NCBI GenBank assembly: GCA_024640385.1
Contig: JAHEFC010000028.1
Location: forward strand, 1 to 16,526
Reading direction: 5' to 3'
Length of the DNA stretch: 16,526 nt
DNA from: Sphingobacteriales bacterium
GTDB taxonomy: Bacteria > Bacteroidota > Bacteroidia > Chitinophagales > Chitinophagaceae
How positions within the stretch are numbered: the first letter of the stretch is position 1; every line of letters begins with the position of its first letter. Positions 6,821 through 13,521 of this stretch are shown piece by piece. Position numbers and translations under genes: made by a program. The notes below the pieces were generated by a model. The model ran no database searches. It saw nothing but the letters and a program-made list of their open reading frames with translations, and had not been told where the DNA came from.

Positions 6821-7638
6821 GAGGCGTTATTTCGCATGCTGACATCATTAATTGAATTACCGTTCTGTACAAAACGGTATCCCAGCTCGGCTCCTCCGGT
6901 TACCGGCATTATGCAACCGGTGATAAATCTTGCCATGTCAGAAATTAAAAAAGTACAAACATCCGCCACTACATCACCTTGAGGACAATATCCGATAGGA
7001 TGAATGGCATTCAGATATAATGCCATGTTTTCCCTTGTTCCATTGGGCTGTTCTCTATTCCATTTTTCCAGCATGGGTGTCCATACCGCGGAGGGTGAAA
7101 TCGCATTGACACGGATGTTATACTTCGCGTAGTCAAGCGCCATAGATTTAGTTAATGCATTTATGGCACCCTTAGTGCCAGTATAGGCAGCGTGAAGTTC
7201 CTGGCCTATTTCTCCAACAATACTACTCGTATTTAAAATACATCCATTCGACTGCTTTAAGTACTCAAAACCAAACTTTGCTGTATAATAGATCCCCTTG
7301 ACATTCACATTCATCAATTTATCCCACTGCTCCTCTGTAGTTTCATGTAACTGGCAGGAAGGATCTGCAATACCAGCATTATTATGGATTACGTCGATAC
7401 GGCCATATTTTTGCACCGCTGTTTCAAATGCGTTCCTTACGGACTCCCCTGAAGAAACATCGCAAACTATTCCAAAATGATCTGAGCCCAGCTCTTCAAT
7501 AACTACATCGATATCCTTCTTATCCAGGGACGCTACAATAACCTTTCCTCCCTGGCTAGCATATGCCTTTGCACATTCATAGCCAATGCCTCTGGAACCA
7601 CCCGTCAGAAATATAATTTTATTACTAAGCAATTTCAT
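6817..7638 (-). CDS. SDR oxidoreductase, probably of L-fucose catabolism
   Basis: A classical short-chain dehydrogenase/reductase of 273 residues. It has the nucleotide-binding TGGSRGIG (12-19), the NNAG motif (86-89), Asn110, the catalytic Ser in NTSS (136-139), and Tyr152-x3-Lys156 (YTGTK). A roughly 20-residue C-terminal extension follows the usual VTGG end. The residue after strand beta-2 (VASLD, 35-39) is not the clear Asp of strictly NAD-dependent forms, so cofactor preference is open. Translationally coupled to the fuconate dehydratase by an ATGA overlap, it could be the L-fucose 1-dehydrogenase that feeds that enzyme. It could equally be the 2-keto-3-deoxy-L-fuconate dehydrogenase that acts after it. 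Sequence alone does not decide. It is cytoplasmic, with no signal peptide. Confidence 0.88.
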   Translation of the reverse strand: MKLLSNKIIFLTGGSRGIGYECAKAYASQGGKVIVASLDKKDIDVVIEELGSDHFGIVCDVSSGESVRNAFETAVQKYGRIDVIHNNAGIADPSCQLHETTEEQWDKLMNVNVKGIYYTAKFGFEYLKQSNGCILNTSSIVGEIGQELHAAYTGTKGAINALTKSMALDYAKYNIRVNAISPSAVWTPMLEKWNREQPNGTRENMALYLNAIHPIGYCPQGDVVADVCTFLISDMARFITGCIMPVTGGAELGYRFVQNGNSINDVSMRNNAS

Positions 7639-7669
7639 ATCAAACTATTGTGAAAATACGTGTTTCAAC

Positions 7670-8389
7670 TTACTTTACTACCACTCCCTTTTTCACCATA
7701 CAATCAAATACCAACTTCGCCATATAATTATATCCATCTTTATTGGGATGCACGCCGTCACTGGCTGTCATTAAATTGGATCGCCCTTTAAATGGCTTCG
7801 TAAGGTCCAGAAAATAAGCGCCCTCTGCCTTCGCGATATTTCTGATCTTTTTACGAAGCTCCCAGATCCGGGGCCTCCTCAGAGACAGATCATTCTTTCT
7901 TTCGGGCGACAACCCATCTGTAGTGATGACCATATCCAAAGGGCTACACAATATGAAAATACAATTCGGATTGATTTTTTTTATCGAGGCAAGATAATCT
8001 GAATAATCTTTTTCAAAGTCCCCAATATGTTCCCAATTATAACGGGGTGCACTTACCGTTTCGTTTGTTCCAACTTCAATAACCACAATATCAGGCTGGG
8101 ACAATTTTAATGAATCCAAGGTCTTCCAAATATTCGGCGTTCCAAACCTGAGTACCGTAGCGCCTCCTATACCAAAATTCTTAACCTCATATCCGGTATA
8201 CCCGCCCACGTTTAACATAGAAGATAACACAGCCGGGTATGATTCTAACTGGGGGTTCTGCACCCTGGCCCCAAAGGTGATGCTGTTTCCTATGCATGCT
8301 ATTCGAACCTTATTGTCTTGAGCGATGCTTTCATGAATACTAACTAAGCATATGATGAACACAGAAAAATACCCAAACGTTTTACCCAT
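7670..8389 (-). CDS. Secreted SGNH/GDSL-family esterase
   Basis: A 239-residue SGNH hydrolase with an N-terminal signal peptide (cleavage near SIAQ, residue 24). Block I is IGNSITFG (33-40), with Ser36 as nucleophile in the GNSIT form typical of sialate O-acetylesterase-like and xylan-esterase-like members. Block II is NFGIGG (71-76), block III is VGTNET (106-111), and block V is DGVHPN (211-216), with Asp211 and His214 completing the triad. All four catalytic blocks are intact. The gene lies 5 bp after the beta-propeller hydrolase and 31 bp before the dehydrogenase in the operon. A plausible job is to remove acetyl groups from sugar residues, perhaps O-acetylated fucose, before the fucosidase acts. 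The real substrate is unknown. Confidence 0.88.
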   Translation of the reverse strand: MGKTFGYFSVFIICLVSIHESIAQDNKVRIACIGNSITFGARVQNPQLESYPAVLSSMLNVGGYTGYEVKNFGIGGATVLRFGTPNIWKTLDSLKLSQPDIVVIEVGTNETVSAPRYNWEHIGDFEKDYSDYLASIKKINPNCIFILCSPLDMVITTDGLSPERKNDLSLRRPRIWELRKKIRNIAKAEGAYFLDLTKPFKGRSNLMTASDGVHPNKDGYNYMAKLVFDCMVKKGVVVK

Positions 8390-8394
8390 CAGAA

Positions 8395-9456
8395 TTAAGA
8401 TTCGTTATTAAATTTAAGTACATAACTTACTGTTGAATCCCCACCATAAATATTGCATCCGGATGCAACATATAACCATGCGGGCTTCCCTTGCGACATT
8501 AAGACTTGCGGACGTTCAAACTTCATCCTGTCTTTTGACCCGTAAAACCATTTAGGCTTTAGTAAGGATATGTCAGTAATATATTCATCGATCAGTTTAA
8601 ATCCCGCCTCATAAGAATTGAAATGGATCCCGTCTTCCGACCTCCACAACAGCCCACCTCCTTTTTTCAGAATGCCGTCATTATCGGTTGTCAGCATGCA
8701 TACCTGATCATTGTACATGAATGCATATCCATCTTCAATACGTTTTTCATTAGCTGTCACAGGGGCAGGAAATTGAACGTAAGGGCCGGTAATTTTCTCC
8801 GCAATAGCAATGCCCATTTTTGCATTCTCTGATTTAAAATATAAAAGGAATCCACCTCTATAGGGCAACAATGCCGGGTTGACCACCCCGTTCTTGGCTT
8901 TGTAGTTCCAATAACCGGGGCTTGATGGCGGCGTAAGTATTTTTCCATCCCCATTTATTTTTTTCCACGGTCCGTCCAGGCTTTTAGAAACTGCCATCCC
9001 GATATTCTGGTTTGCGGGATGAGGCGGTTGGTGATAGTCATCATTTGCGATATACAACAATACGTATTGATCTTCTACTTTATGAATAGCAGGATTGTGC
9101 ATACCATACCTATCCCATGTATTTTTGCCGGTACCCTGAAGAGCAATGTCAGAAAATTGAAAAGGGCCTTCAGGCCTGTCTCCAACATAATGGGCGATCT
9201 CCGAGTGAGAACGCCAACCCGGGTCAACACCAAATTCCCTGGGCCAACGCGAAACGAATAAATGGATCTTGCCTTTATCATCTATAATTGGTGAAGTACA
9301 CCAAATGTGATATCCTTTCTCCTGAATGGCAACACCTACAAAAGACCACCTGTCTGCAAAAGACGCATCACTTTTATGTCCAGCAGCCATCAACGGAATT
9401 GCTGAAAACAAGGCACCTGCACCCAGATTCTTTACAAAATCACGTCTACTTTTCAT
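8395..9456 (-). CDS. Tat-exported GH43-like beta-propeller hydrolase
   Basis: A 353-residue protein whose N-terminus (KSRRDFVKNLGAGALFSA) is a twin-arginine signal. This suggests export of a folded protein, usual for Bacteroidota glycosidases of this type. The body repeats the blade pattern of five-bladed propellers: a 'sample the field' opening (TSPIIDDKGKIHLFVSRW, 54-71), HNPAI (120-124), VVNPALLPY (191-199), IEDGYAFMY (240-248), W-R-SEDGIHF (271-279) and FERPQVL (313-319). Asp/Glu residues at the starts of blades (Glu241/Asp242, Glu314) are candidates for catalysis, but I cannot assign a numbered GH family with certainty; GH43-like is a fold-level call. It is in operon with the fucosidase upstream and the SGNH esterase downstream. 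It might hydrolyse the glycan backbone or a side-chain sugar. Confidence 0.75.
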   Translation of the reverse strand: MKSRRDFVKNLGAGALFSAIPLMAAGHKSDASFADRWSFVGVAIQEKGYHIWCTSPIIDDKGKIHLFVSRWPREFGVDPGWRSHSEIAHYVGDRPEGPFQFSDIALQGTGKNTWDRYGMHNPAIHKVEDQYVLLYIANDDYHQPPHPANQNIGMAVSKSLDGPWKKINGDGKILTPPSSPGYWNYKAKNGVVNPALLPYRGGFLLYFKSENAKMGIAIAEKITGPYVQFPAPVTANEKRIEDGYAFMYNDQVCMLTTDNDGILKKGGGLLWRSEDGIHFNSYEAGFKLIDEYITDISLLKPKWFYGSKDRMKFERPQVLMSQGKPAWLYVASGCNIYGGDSTVSYVLKFNNES

Positions 9457-9500
9457 TTTTTACATCATGCGTTATTAACAAATCTGCTAATCCATTTTTA

Positions 9501-9517
9501 GGGCAACATCGTTGCCC
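9501..9517 (-). other. Intra-operon hairpin
   Basis: GGGCAAC and GTTGCCC are a perfect 7-bp inverted repeat with a 3-base loop, in the 94-bp gap between the GH29 and GH43-like genes, the largest gap in this operon. In the direction of transcription it is followed by TAAAAATGG and no T-run, so it is unlikely to terminate. It may act as an mRNA processing or 3'-protection element. Confidence 0.5.
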
Positions 9518-9550
9518 CTGAGAAAGGTATTCCGGGAATGCCTGTATTAA

Positions 9551-10954
9551 TTAGTATAATGCACATTTTGAAATGTAAGGCTGGCCTATTGATTTCGAAA
9601 TGATCAGCCTCACCTTTTCACCTGAAACCGGTTCAGGTAAACGGGCGATATACTTATGACCAACAGACGTACCAGTAATGATAGTTTGCCAGTTCCGCTT
9701 TTTGTACACTTGCAGGCTAAATTCACGTATCCTTTGCCCTTTCTCAATTTCCTCAGCAATAACTACCTGATCAAATGTTTTACTCTTGGGCAGAGCCATT
9801 AGAATTTCTTTACCCTCGCCTTTAGATTCAGCAATTGGATTACTGAAACGGTCCCTGATAGCCTTGCCGAAAGCCTGCAATGTATCAGCATCCTGTTGCG
9901 GAATCAACCCCTCAGGATCAGGGGTCAATCCCAAAATCAATGTAGCATTACGACCCACAGACCCATAATACATATCCACCAGTTTCTCAACGGGATAAAT
10001 ATATGGCTCATCGCCCGGCTCCCAAAACCATTCATGCCGTCCCTTGTATCCCCTCAAGGGCGCATCTGCCATAGCGGGCATATAATACTGTCCGTTCTCA
10101 CTTCCGTATTTAATGGGTTTAAAATTATCCTTGGCCCCGCTATATTGAAACCAGGAAGGATAATCAAAGGTTCCCCAACACGGGTATGGTACAGTACCTG
10201 ACTCTGAACCTCCCCAACGTACATCTGCACGTTGAAGATTATGATAAAAGACAGCCTGGGGCTGGTATTTTTCAACGATCGGCAAAATATCAGGCCCTCC
10301 CTGTTCCGGCCCGTGAGCGCCTCCATCGAACCAGATAAAGAAAAACTTCCCATACCTGGTCAGCAGCTCTGTAGTCATTCTTTCACAGTACCTGTTATAA
10401 TAGGTCTGCCTATTCTTAGAAAATTGAGTATTTCCCTGTGTAACAAAATCATGGATCCCCATATAGGAATTCCATCTTATACCGATATAAATGGCAGGCT
10501 TGATACCATATTTCTCGCAGGAATTAACAAAATCCCTAAGAATATCGCCTTTCCCGTCTTTCCATTTAACAGCTTTCAGGGAATATGGATTCACATCGCT
10601 CTGATAAAGGGCAAAACCGGTTTCATGCGTTACGGTCAGGACGGCAAATGTAAATCCACCTGCTTTGACTGACCGTATCCACTGGTCTGTATCAAGTTGC
10701 TTCGGATCGAATATGTTATAGTCTTCAATCGGGTTTATCCGGTTAAAAGGTTGATCATATCTCTTCCCGTCAAACACGTGCAAATCGTAAGAAATAAGAA
10801 CCCCCAGTTCAGCCTCCTGCCAGGCAAGCTGCTGAACTTTTGGAAGCGGGATCTGAGCCTGGATAACATTAATTGTTGGGCAAAGACACACAAGCAGTAT
10901 AAACAACTTAAACTGCTTTTTACAAAATGAACCCATAGTTGAATAAATTTTCAT
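9551..10954 (-). CDS. GH29 alpha-L-fucosidase, secreted
   Basis: The start chosen is ATG at 10954, preceded by a GGGAG Shine-Dalgarno-like sequence 8 bases upstream. This gives 467 residues and a proper signal peptide ending VIQAQ. An upstream in-frame start at 11056 would overlap the preceding gene and bury the signal peptide, so it is rejected. In this numbering the GH29 barrel shows GVLISYDLHVFDG (about 51-63), VTHETGFALYQSD (108-120, replacing the commoner HHDGF block) and the nucleophile motif FIWFDGGAHG with Asp210. ESG..PYPCWGTFDYPS and HEWFWEPGDE (307-316) follow, in the zone where the acid/base lies. A C-terminal beta domain after about residue 385 resembles the usual GH29 beta-sandwich. 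It releases terminal L-fucose. It is second in the operon, 19 bp after the GH117-like gene. The family call is firm; linkage preference is unknown. Confidence 0.88.
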   Translation of the reverse strand: MKIYSTMGSFCKKQFKLFILLVCLCPTINVIQAQIPLPKVQQLAWQEAELGVLISYDLHVFDGKRYDQPFNRINPIEDYNIFDPKQLDTDQWIRSVKAGGFTFAVLTVTHETGFALYQSDVNPYSLKAVKWKDGKGDILRDFVNSCEKYGIKPAIYIGIRWNSYMGIHDFVTQGNTQFSKNRQTYYNRYCERMTTELLTRYGKFFFIWFDGGAHGPEQGGPDILPIVEKYQPQAVFYHNLQRADVRWGGSESGTVPYPCWGTFDYPSWFQYSGAKDNFKPIKYGSENGQYYMPAMADAPLRGYKGRHEWFWEPGDEPYIYPVEKLVDMYYGSVGRNATLILGLTPDPEGLIPQQDADTLQAFGKAIRDRFSNPIAESKGEGKEILMALPKSKTFDQVVIAEEIEKGQRIREFSLQVYKKRNWQTIITGTSVGHKYIARLPEPVSGEKVRLIISKSIGQPYISKCALY

Positions 10955-10973
10955 GCACTTATCTCCCTTAACC

Positions 10974-11981
10974 TTACTTAAATAACAAACTATACATCGT
11001 GAGATAGCATTCGTCTCCGTTAATAACCATAGAGATGCCCCATTTGAGGCCTTCACCCGAGTTTGTAACTTTATTTAGATCACCACGGTACGCACCAGGT
11101 GCTCTGGGAAATTCCTTAACTTTTACTGACAATTTATTACCTGTAAAATCAATTCCGTCTGGAGCATACTCCAAGGTACCGCTTAAAGATGCCAGTGCAC
11201 CGATACCATTGCCTTCCTGCCAGATCATTACTTCATGGCTCTGGGGCAGGATGGGCCGGCTATATTTAATGAACGGCCCTTCGGGATCCTTTGAAAAAGC
11301 CACACCCATTTGAGTATGGGCGGGCCCCTCTGATTGATTCACCCTGCTTCTGCCCTTATAATAAAGCCAGTACAAGCCATTCCTGTAAAGCAATGCAGCG
11401 TCATCCACACGGTAGCTGTCAAATTTCTCAGGTTCAACACTGACCTTTAGAATCGGCTCTTCACTTACCCTTTTGAAAGGACCACCCGGAGAATCAGATA
11501 CTGCCACGCCAATAGCTGTTATATCTATTGTATTGTTATTCTCAAACTCACCTTTGGCATTGCCCGGAGTAGGCTTTACACCGGTGTAATACAAATAGTA
11601 TTTCCCACCGCTGGAAAAAATATTTGGTGTAAAAGTGGCCTGCGAGTCAAACATACCTTTCTTTCCAAGTCCCAAAATCTCACCTTGCTCTTTCCAGTTG
11701 TAACCATTATCCGTTGATGTGGCGTACCAGACAGAACCCCAATAACCGGGTGCGCGTCCATATATCTTTGTATAATAAACATAGCAGATGCCATTAACCT
11801 TAATTATATCACTTGGATCGCGGCGGGTACATCCTTTTTCATATCCTATTCCCGATACCTTTTCGTACAAGAAACCTATTTTTGAGAACTTTGATCGCAA
11901 TGCTTCTATTTCCTGGGCTTCTCCTGTCAATGAAGAAACAAAAGTTAGACACCATATCCACAAAAAAGTCAATTTTTTCAT
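10974..11981 (-). CDS. GH117-like five-bladed beta-propeller hydrolase, secreted
   Basis: A 335-residue protein with a signal peptide (cleavage near GEAQ, 20-23). It shows blade-type repeats: TRRDPSDIIKVNG (52-64), WYATSTDNGYNWKEQGE (85-101), ATFTPNIF (115-122), YRVDDAALL (190-198), YWLYYKGRSR (204-213) and SHEVMIW (248-254). Three acidic positions recall the GH117 active site: Asp55 in RRDPS, Asp193/194 in VDDA, and the His249-Glu250 pair, which in GH117 neoagarooligosaccharide hydrolases serves as acid/partner. This comparison is from memory and is inference. Known GH117 enzymes cut 3,6-anhydro-L-galactose from agar oligosaccharides, but many homologues near fucosidases have no known substrate. 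It is the first intact gene of the operon and lies 126 bp downstream of the susD remnant. Confidence 0.72.
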   Translation of the reverse strand: MKKLTFLWIWCLTFVSSLTGEAQEIEALRSKFSKIGFLYEKVSGIGYEKGCTRRDPSDIIKVNGICYVYYTKIYGRAPGYWGSVWYATSTDNGYNWKEQGEILGLGKKGMFDSQATFTPNIFSSGGKYYLYYTGVKPTPGNAKGEFENNNTIDITAIGVAVSDSPGGPFKRVSEEPILKVSVEPEKFDSYRVDDAALLYRNGLYWLYYKGRSRVNQSEGPAHTQMGVAFSKDPEGPFIKYSRPILPQSHEVMIWQEGNGIGALASLSGTLEYAPDGIDFTGNKLSVKVKEFPRAPGAYRGDLNKVTNSGEGLKWGISMVINGDECYLTMYSLLFK

Positions 11982-12107
11982 GTACTCATCTCATTTTTCC
12001 TTCTAATTAAAATACTCCACTTTAGACCAGTTTTCACTTGTTCTCATTTATTGAAATTAACCAATAGCCTCATATAAATAGTCACTCAACCTGGAATCAC
12101 TTTCGAA

Positions 12108-12311
12108 TTAGTACCCCGGGTTCTGTTCCAGCCCAGTATTGATATCCCGTTCGCTTTGTGGGATCGCCAACAACAAGTACTTATCATATTTGCCGTTAAA
12201 ATCTGCAGCGTGATTTTCAAAGTTCTTCTTCACAACAATCACCTGTCTGATCTTCACCCGATCATTACTTATTAAGTGCCCCGGCACATGAAAAAGGCAA
12301 ACATACCACCA
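12108..12311 (-). pseudogene. susD C-terminal remnant
   Basis: Read on the minus strand, an open frame of 67 codons begins just after an in-frame TAG (12314-12312) and ends at TAA (12110-12108). Its last part contains KYDKYLLLAIPQSERDI followed by NTGLEQNPGY and the stop. This matches the highly conserved end of SusD-family glycan-binding lipoproteins (Y-L-PIPQ-E-DINP-L-QNPGY). A complete SusD has about 500-600 residues; only about 50 convincing residues remain. No lipoprotein signal, TPR part or SusC frame was found in the next 260 bp. This is a truncation scar of an ancestral SusC/SusD pair that once headed the fucoside operon. Confidence 0.85.
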
Positions 12312-12574
12312 CTAAATGTAATCCGACTCCCTACGTCCTATCTAGATTTTAAAATGAAAAACATGGACTATCCGATGGTCGCAGATAATGTAACTAATAC
12401 ACTATGGGATGCCGTTCAATGATCTTAAGATCATTCCTTTCAATTTGGCTATTGGAAATAAATTCTATTCCTATCAAAATAAAAAAGATATAACTTACGA
12501 GAGGCCAGTGCCATTGTCACGGTGCTATTATAACCGCTATCAATTAGTTACTGCATTCCCGCAAACCAATAGCA
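12312..12574. other. Unassigned gap between susD scar and AraC gene
   Basis: The gene-free stretch from 11982 to 12574 holds the susD remnant and this unassigned part. All three minus-strand frames of 12312-12574 are interrupted by stops and show no SusC or SusD motif. On the plus strand a 44-codon frame (12288-12422) begins MKKANIPPLN and contains DYPMVADNVTN, with no recognised family. A second frame, from 12409, runs into the AraC gene and looks like a chance frame. TAGATTTT (12343-12350) is a 7-of-8 match to the Bacteroidota -7 element, without a supporting -33 box. The promoter of the AraC gene is presumably here. No promoter for the minus-strand operon could be identified. Confidence 0.5.
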
Positions 12575-13459
12575 ATGCGTTCATTAAAAGTAAAAGATGG
12601 TTTTCTGGGCGAATTACAGATCAACATCCCCAGGGAAGTAATGGTTAAACAACTCAGACGACAGGAGTTTTTAAATAGCCTGTTCATTACACATATTGGA
12701 TACTTCCCAAAGGCAAAATATCACTATCGCGAACGTCCTTACGGTTGTGCAGACAATATTTTAATTTATTGTGTTGAAGGAAAAGGCTATTATCAAACAG
12801 AGAAAGGCAGCTATTTCCTGAAAGCAAATCAATTTTTCATCCTGCCGCCCGGTAAATTCCATATATACCAGGCAGATATTCGAGATCCATGGAGTATTTA
12901 CTGGATACATTTCAGCGGGAATATGGTAAAGTCGTTGAACAAGTGGCTGAATACTGAAAACTTCATTGAACCCACTGATCTTATGTATGACAAAAAAATG
13001 ATTGAGCAATGGGCTGACATTTATTATACGCTAGAATCGGGATTTACAAAAGAAAAACTAGCGTATGCAAACCTAAGTCTCTACCGATTTCTCACTTTCT
13101 TCCTCTGCCCACAGAATACCACACAATTTGTCCGCAAAGAAAACCCGATCGCAGAATCTATCGCCTTTATGAAATCGAACATCGACAAATTGTTGTCGAT
13201 ACAGGAACTCGCCGCACAAATGAATTATTCAAGCTCTCATTACACATCTATTTTCAAAAAAACCACCAATGTTTCCCCTATTGAATACTTTAATAAATTA
13301 AAAATTCATTATGCCTGTCAGTTATTGAGTCAGACGGATCTAAGGGTCAATGAAGTTGCCGGGAAGCTGGGCTATGAAGATTCCTTCTATTTTTCAAGGA
13401 TATTTAAAAAAATTACAGGTAAATCTCCTAAAGATTACAGGCAATCTTTTCAAAAGTAA
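12575..13459 (+). CDS. AraC-family transcriptional regulator with cupin domain
   Basis: A 294-residue regulator. The N-terminal part begins with the VKDGFLGE motif (6-13) seen at the start of many Bacteroidota AraC proteins, which supports the chosen start over an internal ATG at 12641. A cupin-like sugar-sensing domain spans about 40-125, with HIGYFPKAKYHYRER (40-54), NILIYCVEGKGYY (61-73), FFILPPGKFHIY (87-98) and WSIYWIHFSG (106-115). The C-terminal double helix-turn-helix covers about 195-291: SIQELAAQMNYSSSHYTSIF for the first and VNEVAGKLGYEDSFYFSRIF for the second, ending KITGKSPKDYR. It is divergent from the fucoside operon and separated from it by the susD scar. It is therefore the best candidate for its inducer-responsive activator, a role inferred from position. 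No clear Shine-Dalgarno precedes it. Confidence 0.92.
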   Translation: MRSLKVKDGFLGELQINIPREVMVKQLRRQEFLNSLFITHIGYFPKAKYHYRERPYGCADNILIYCVEGKGYYQTEKGSYFLKANQFFILPPGKFHIYQADIRDPWSIYWIHFSGNMVKSLNKWLNTENFIEPTDLMYDKKMIEQWADIYYTLESGFTKEKLAYANLSLYRFLTFFLCPQNTTQFVRKENPIAESIAFMKSNIDKLLSIQELAAQMNYSSSHYTSIFKKTTNVSPIEYFNKLKIHYACQLLSQTDLRVNEVAGKLGYEDSFYFSRIFKKITGKSPKDYRQSFQK

Positions 13460-13490
13460 AATTAACCAGGTTATTAAAACACGGTTAATT
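13460..13490. terminator. Inverted repeat between convergent genes, possible terminator
   Basis: AATTAACC (13460-13467) and GGTTAATT (13483-13490) form a perfect 8-bp AT-rich stem with a 15-base loop, starting one base after the AraC stop. Only a short T-run (CGTTTC) follows, so termination would be weak. It lies in the 62-bp gap between the convergent AraC and LacI genes. Confidence 0.4.
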
Positions 13491-13521
13491 CGTTTCAAAC
13501 TCCAAAAAATAGTTTAGGAGG

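Noticed and set aside
10232..10672. 146-codon plus-strand frame inside the fucosidase gene
   Set aside because: It is antisense to conserved GH29 motifs and has no family features or plausible leader.
10955..11056. 34-residue N-terminal extension of the GH29 protein
   Set aside because: It overlaps the end of the preceding gene and would bury the signal peptide. ATG at 10954 has a good GGGAG ribosome-binding sequence and a proper signal peptide.
11982..12107. Promoter for the fucoside operon
   Set aside because: AT-rich sequence with partial TATTTTA matches was found, but no TAnnTTTG with a TTTG box at the right distance, so no promoter is called.
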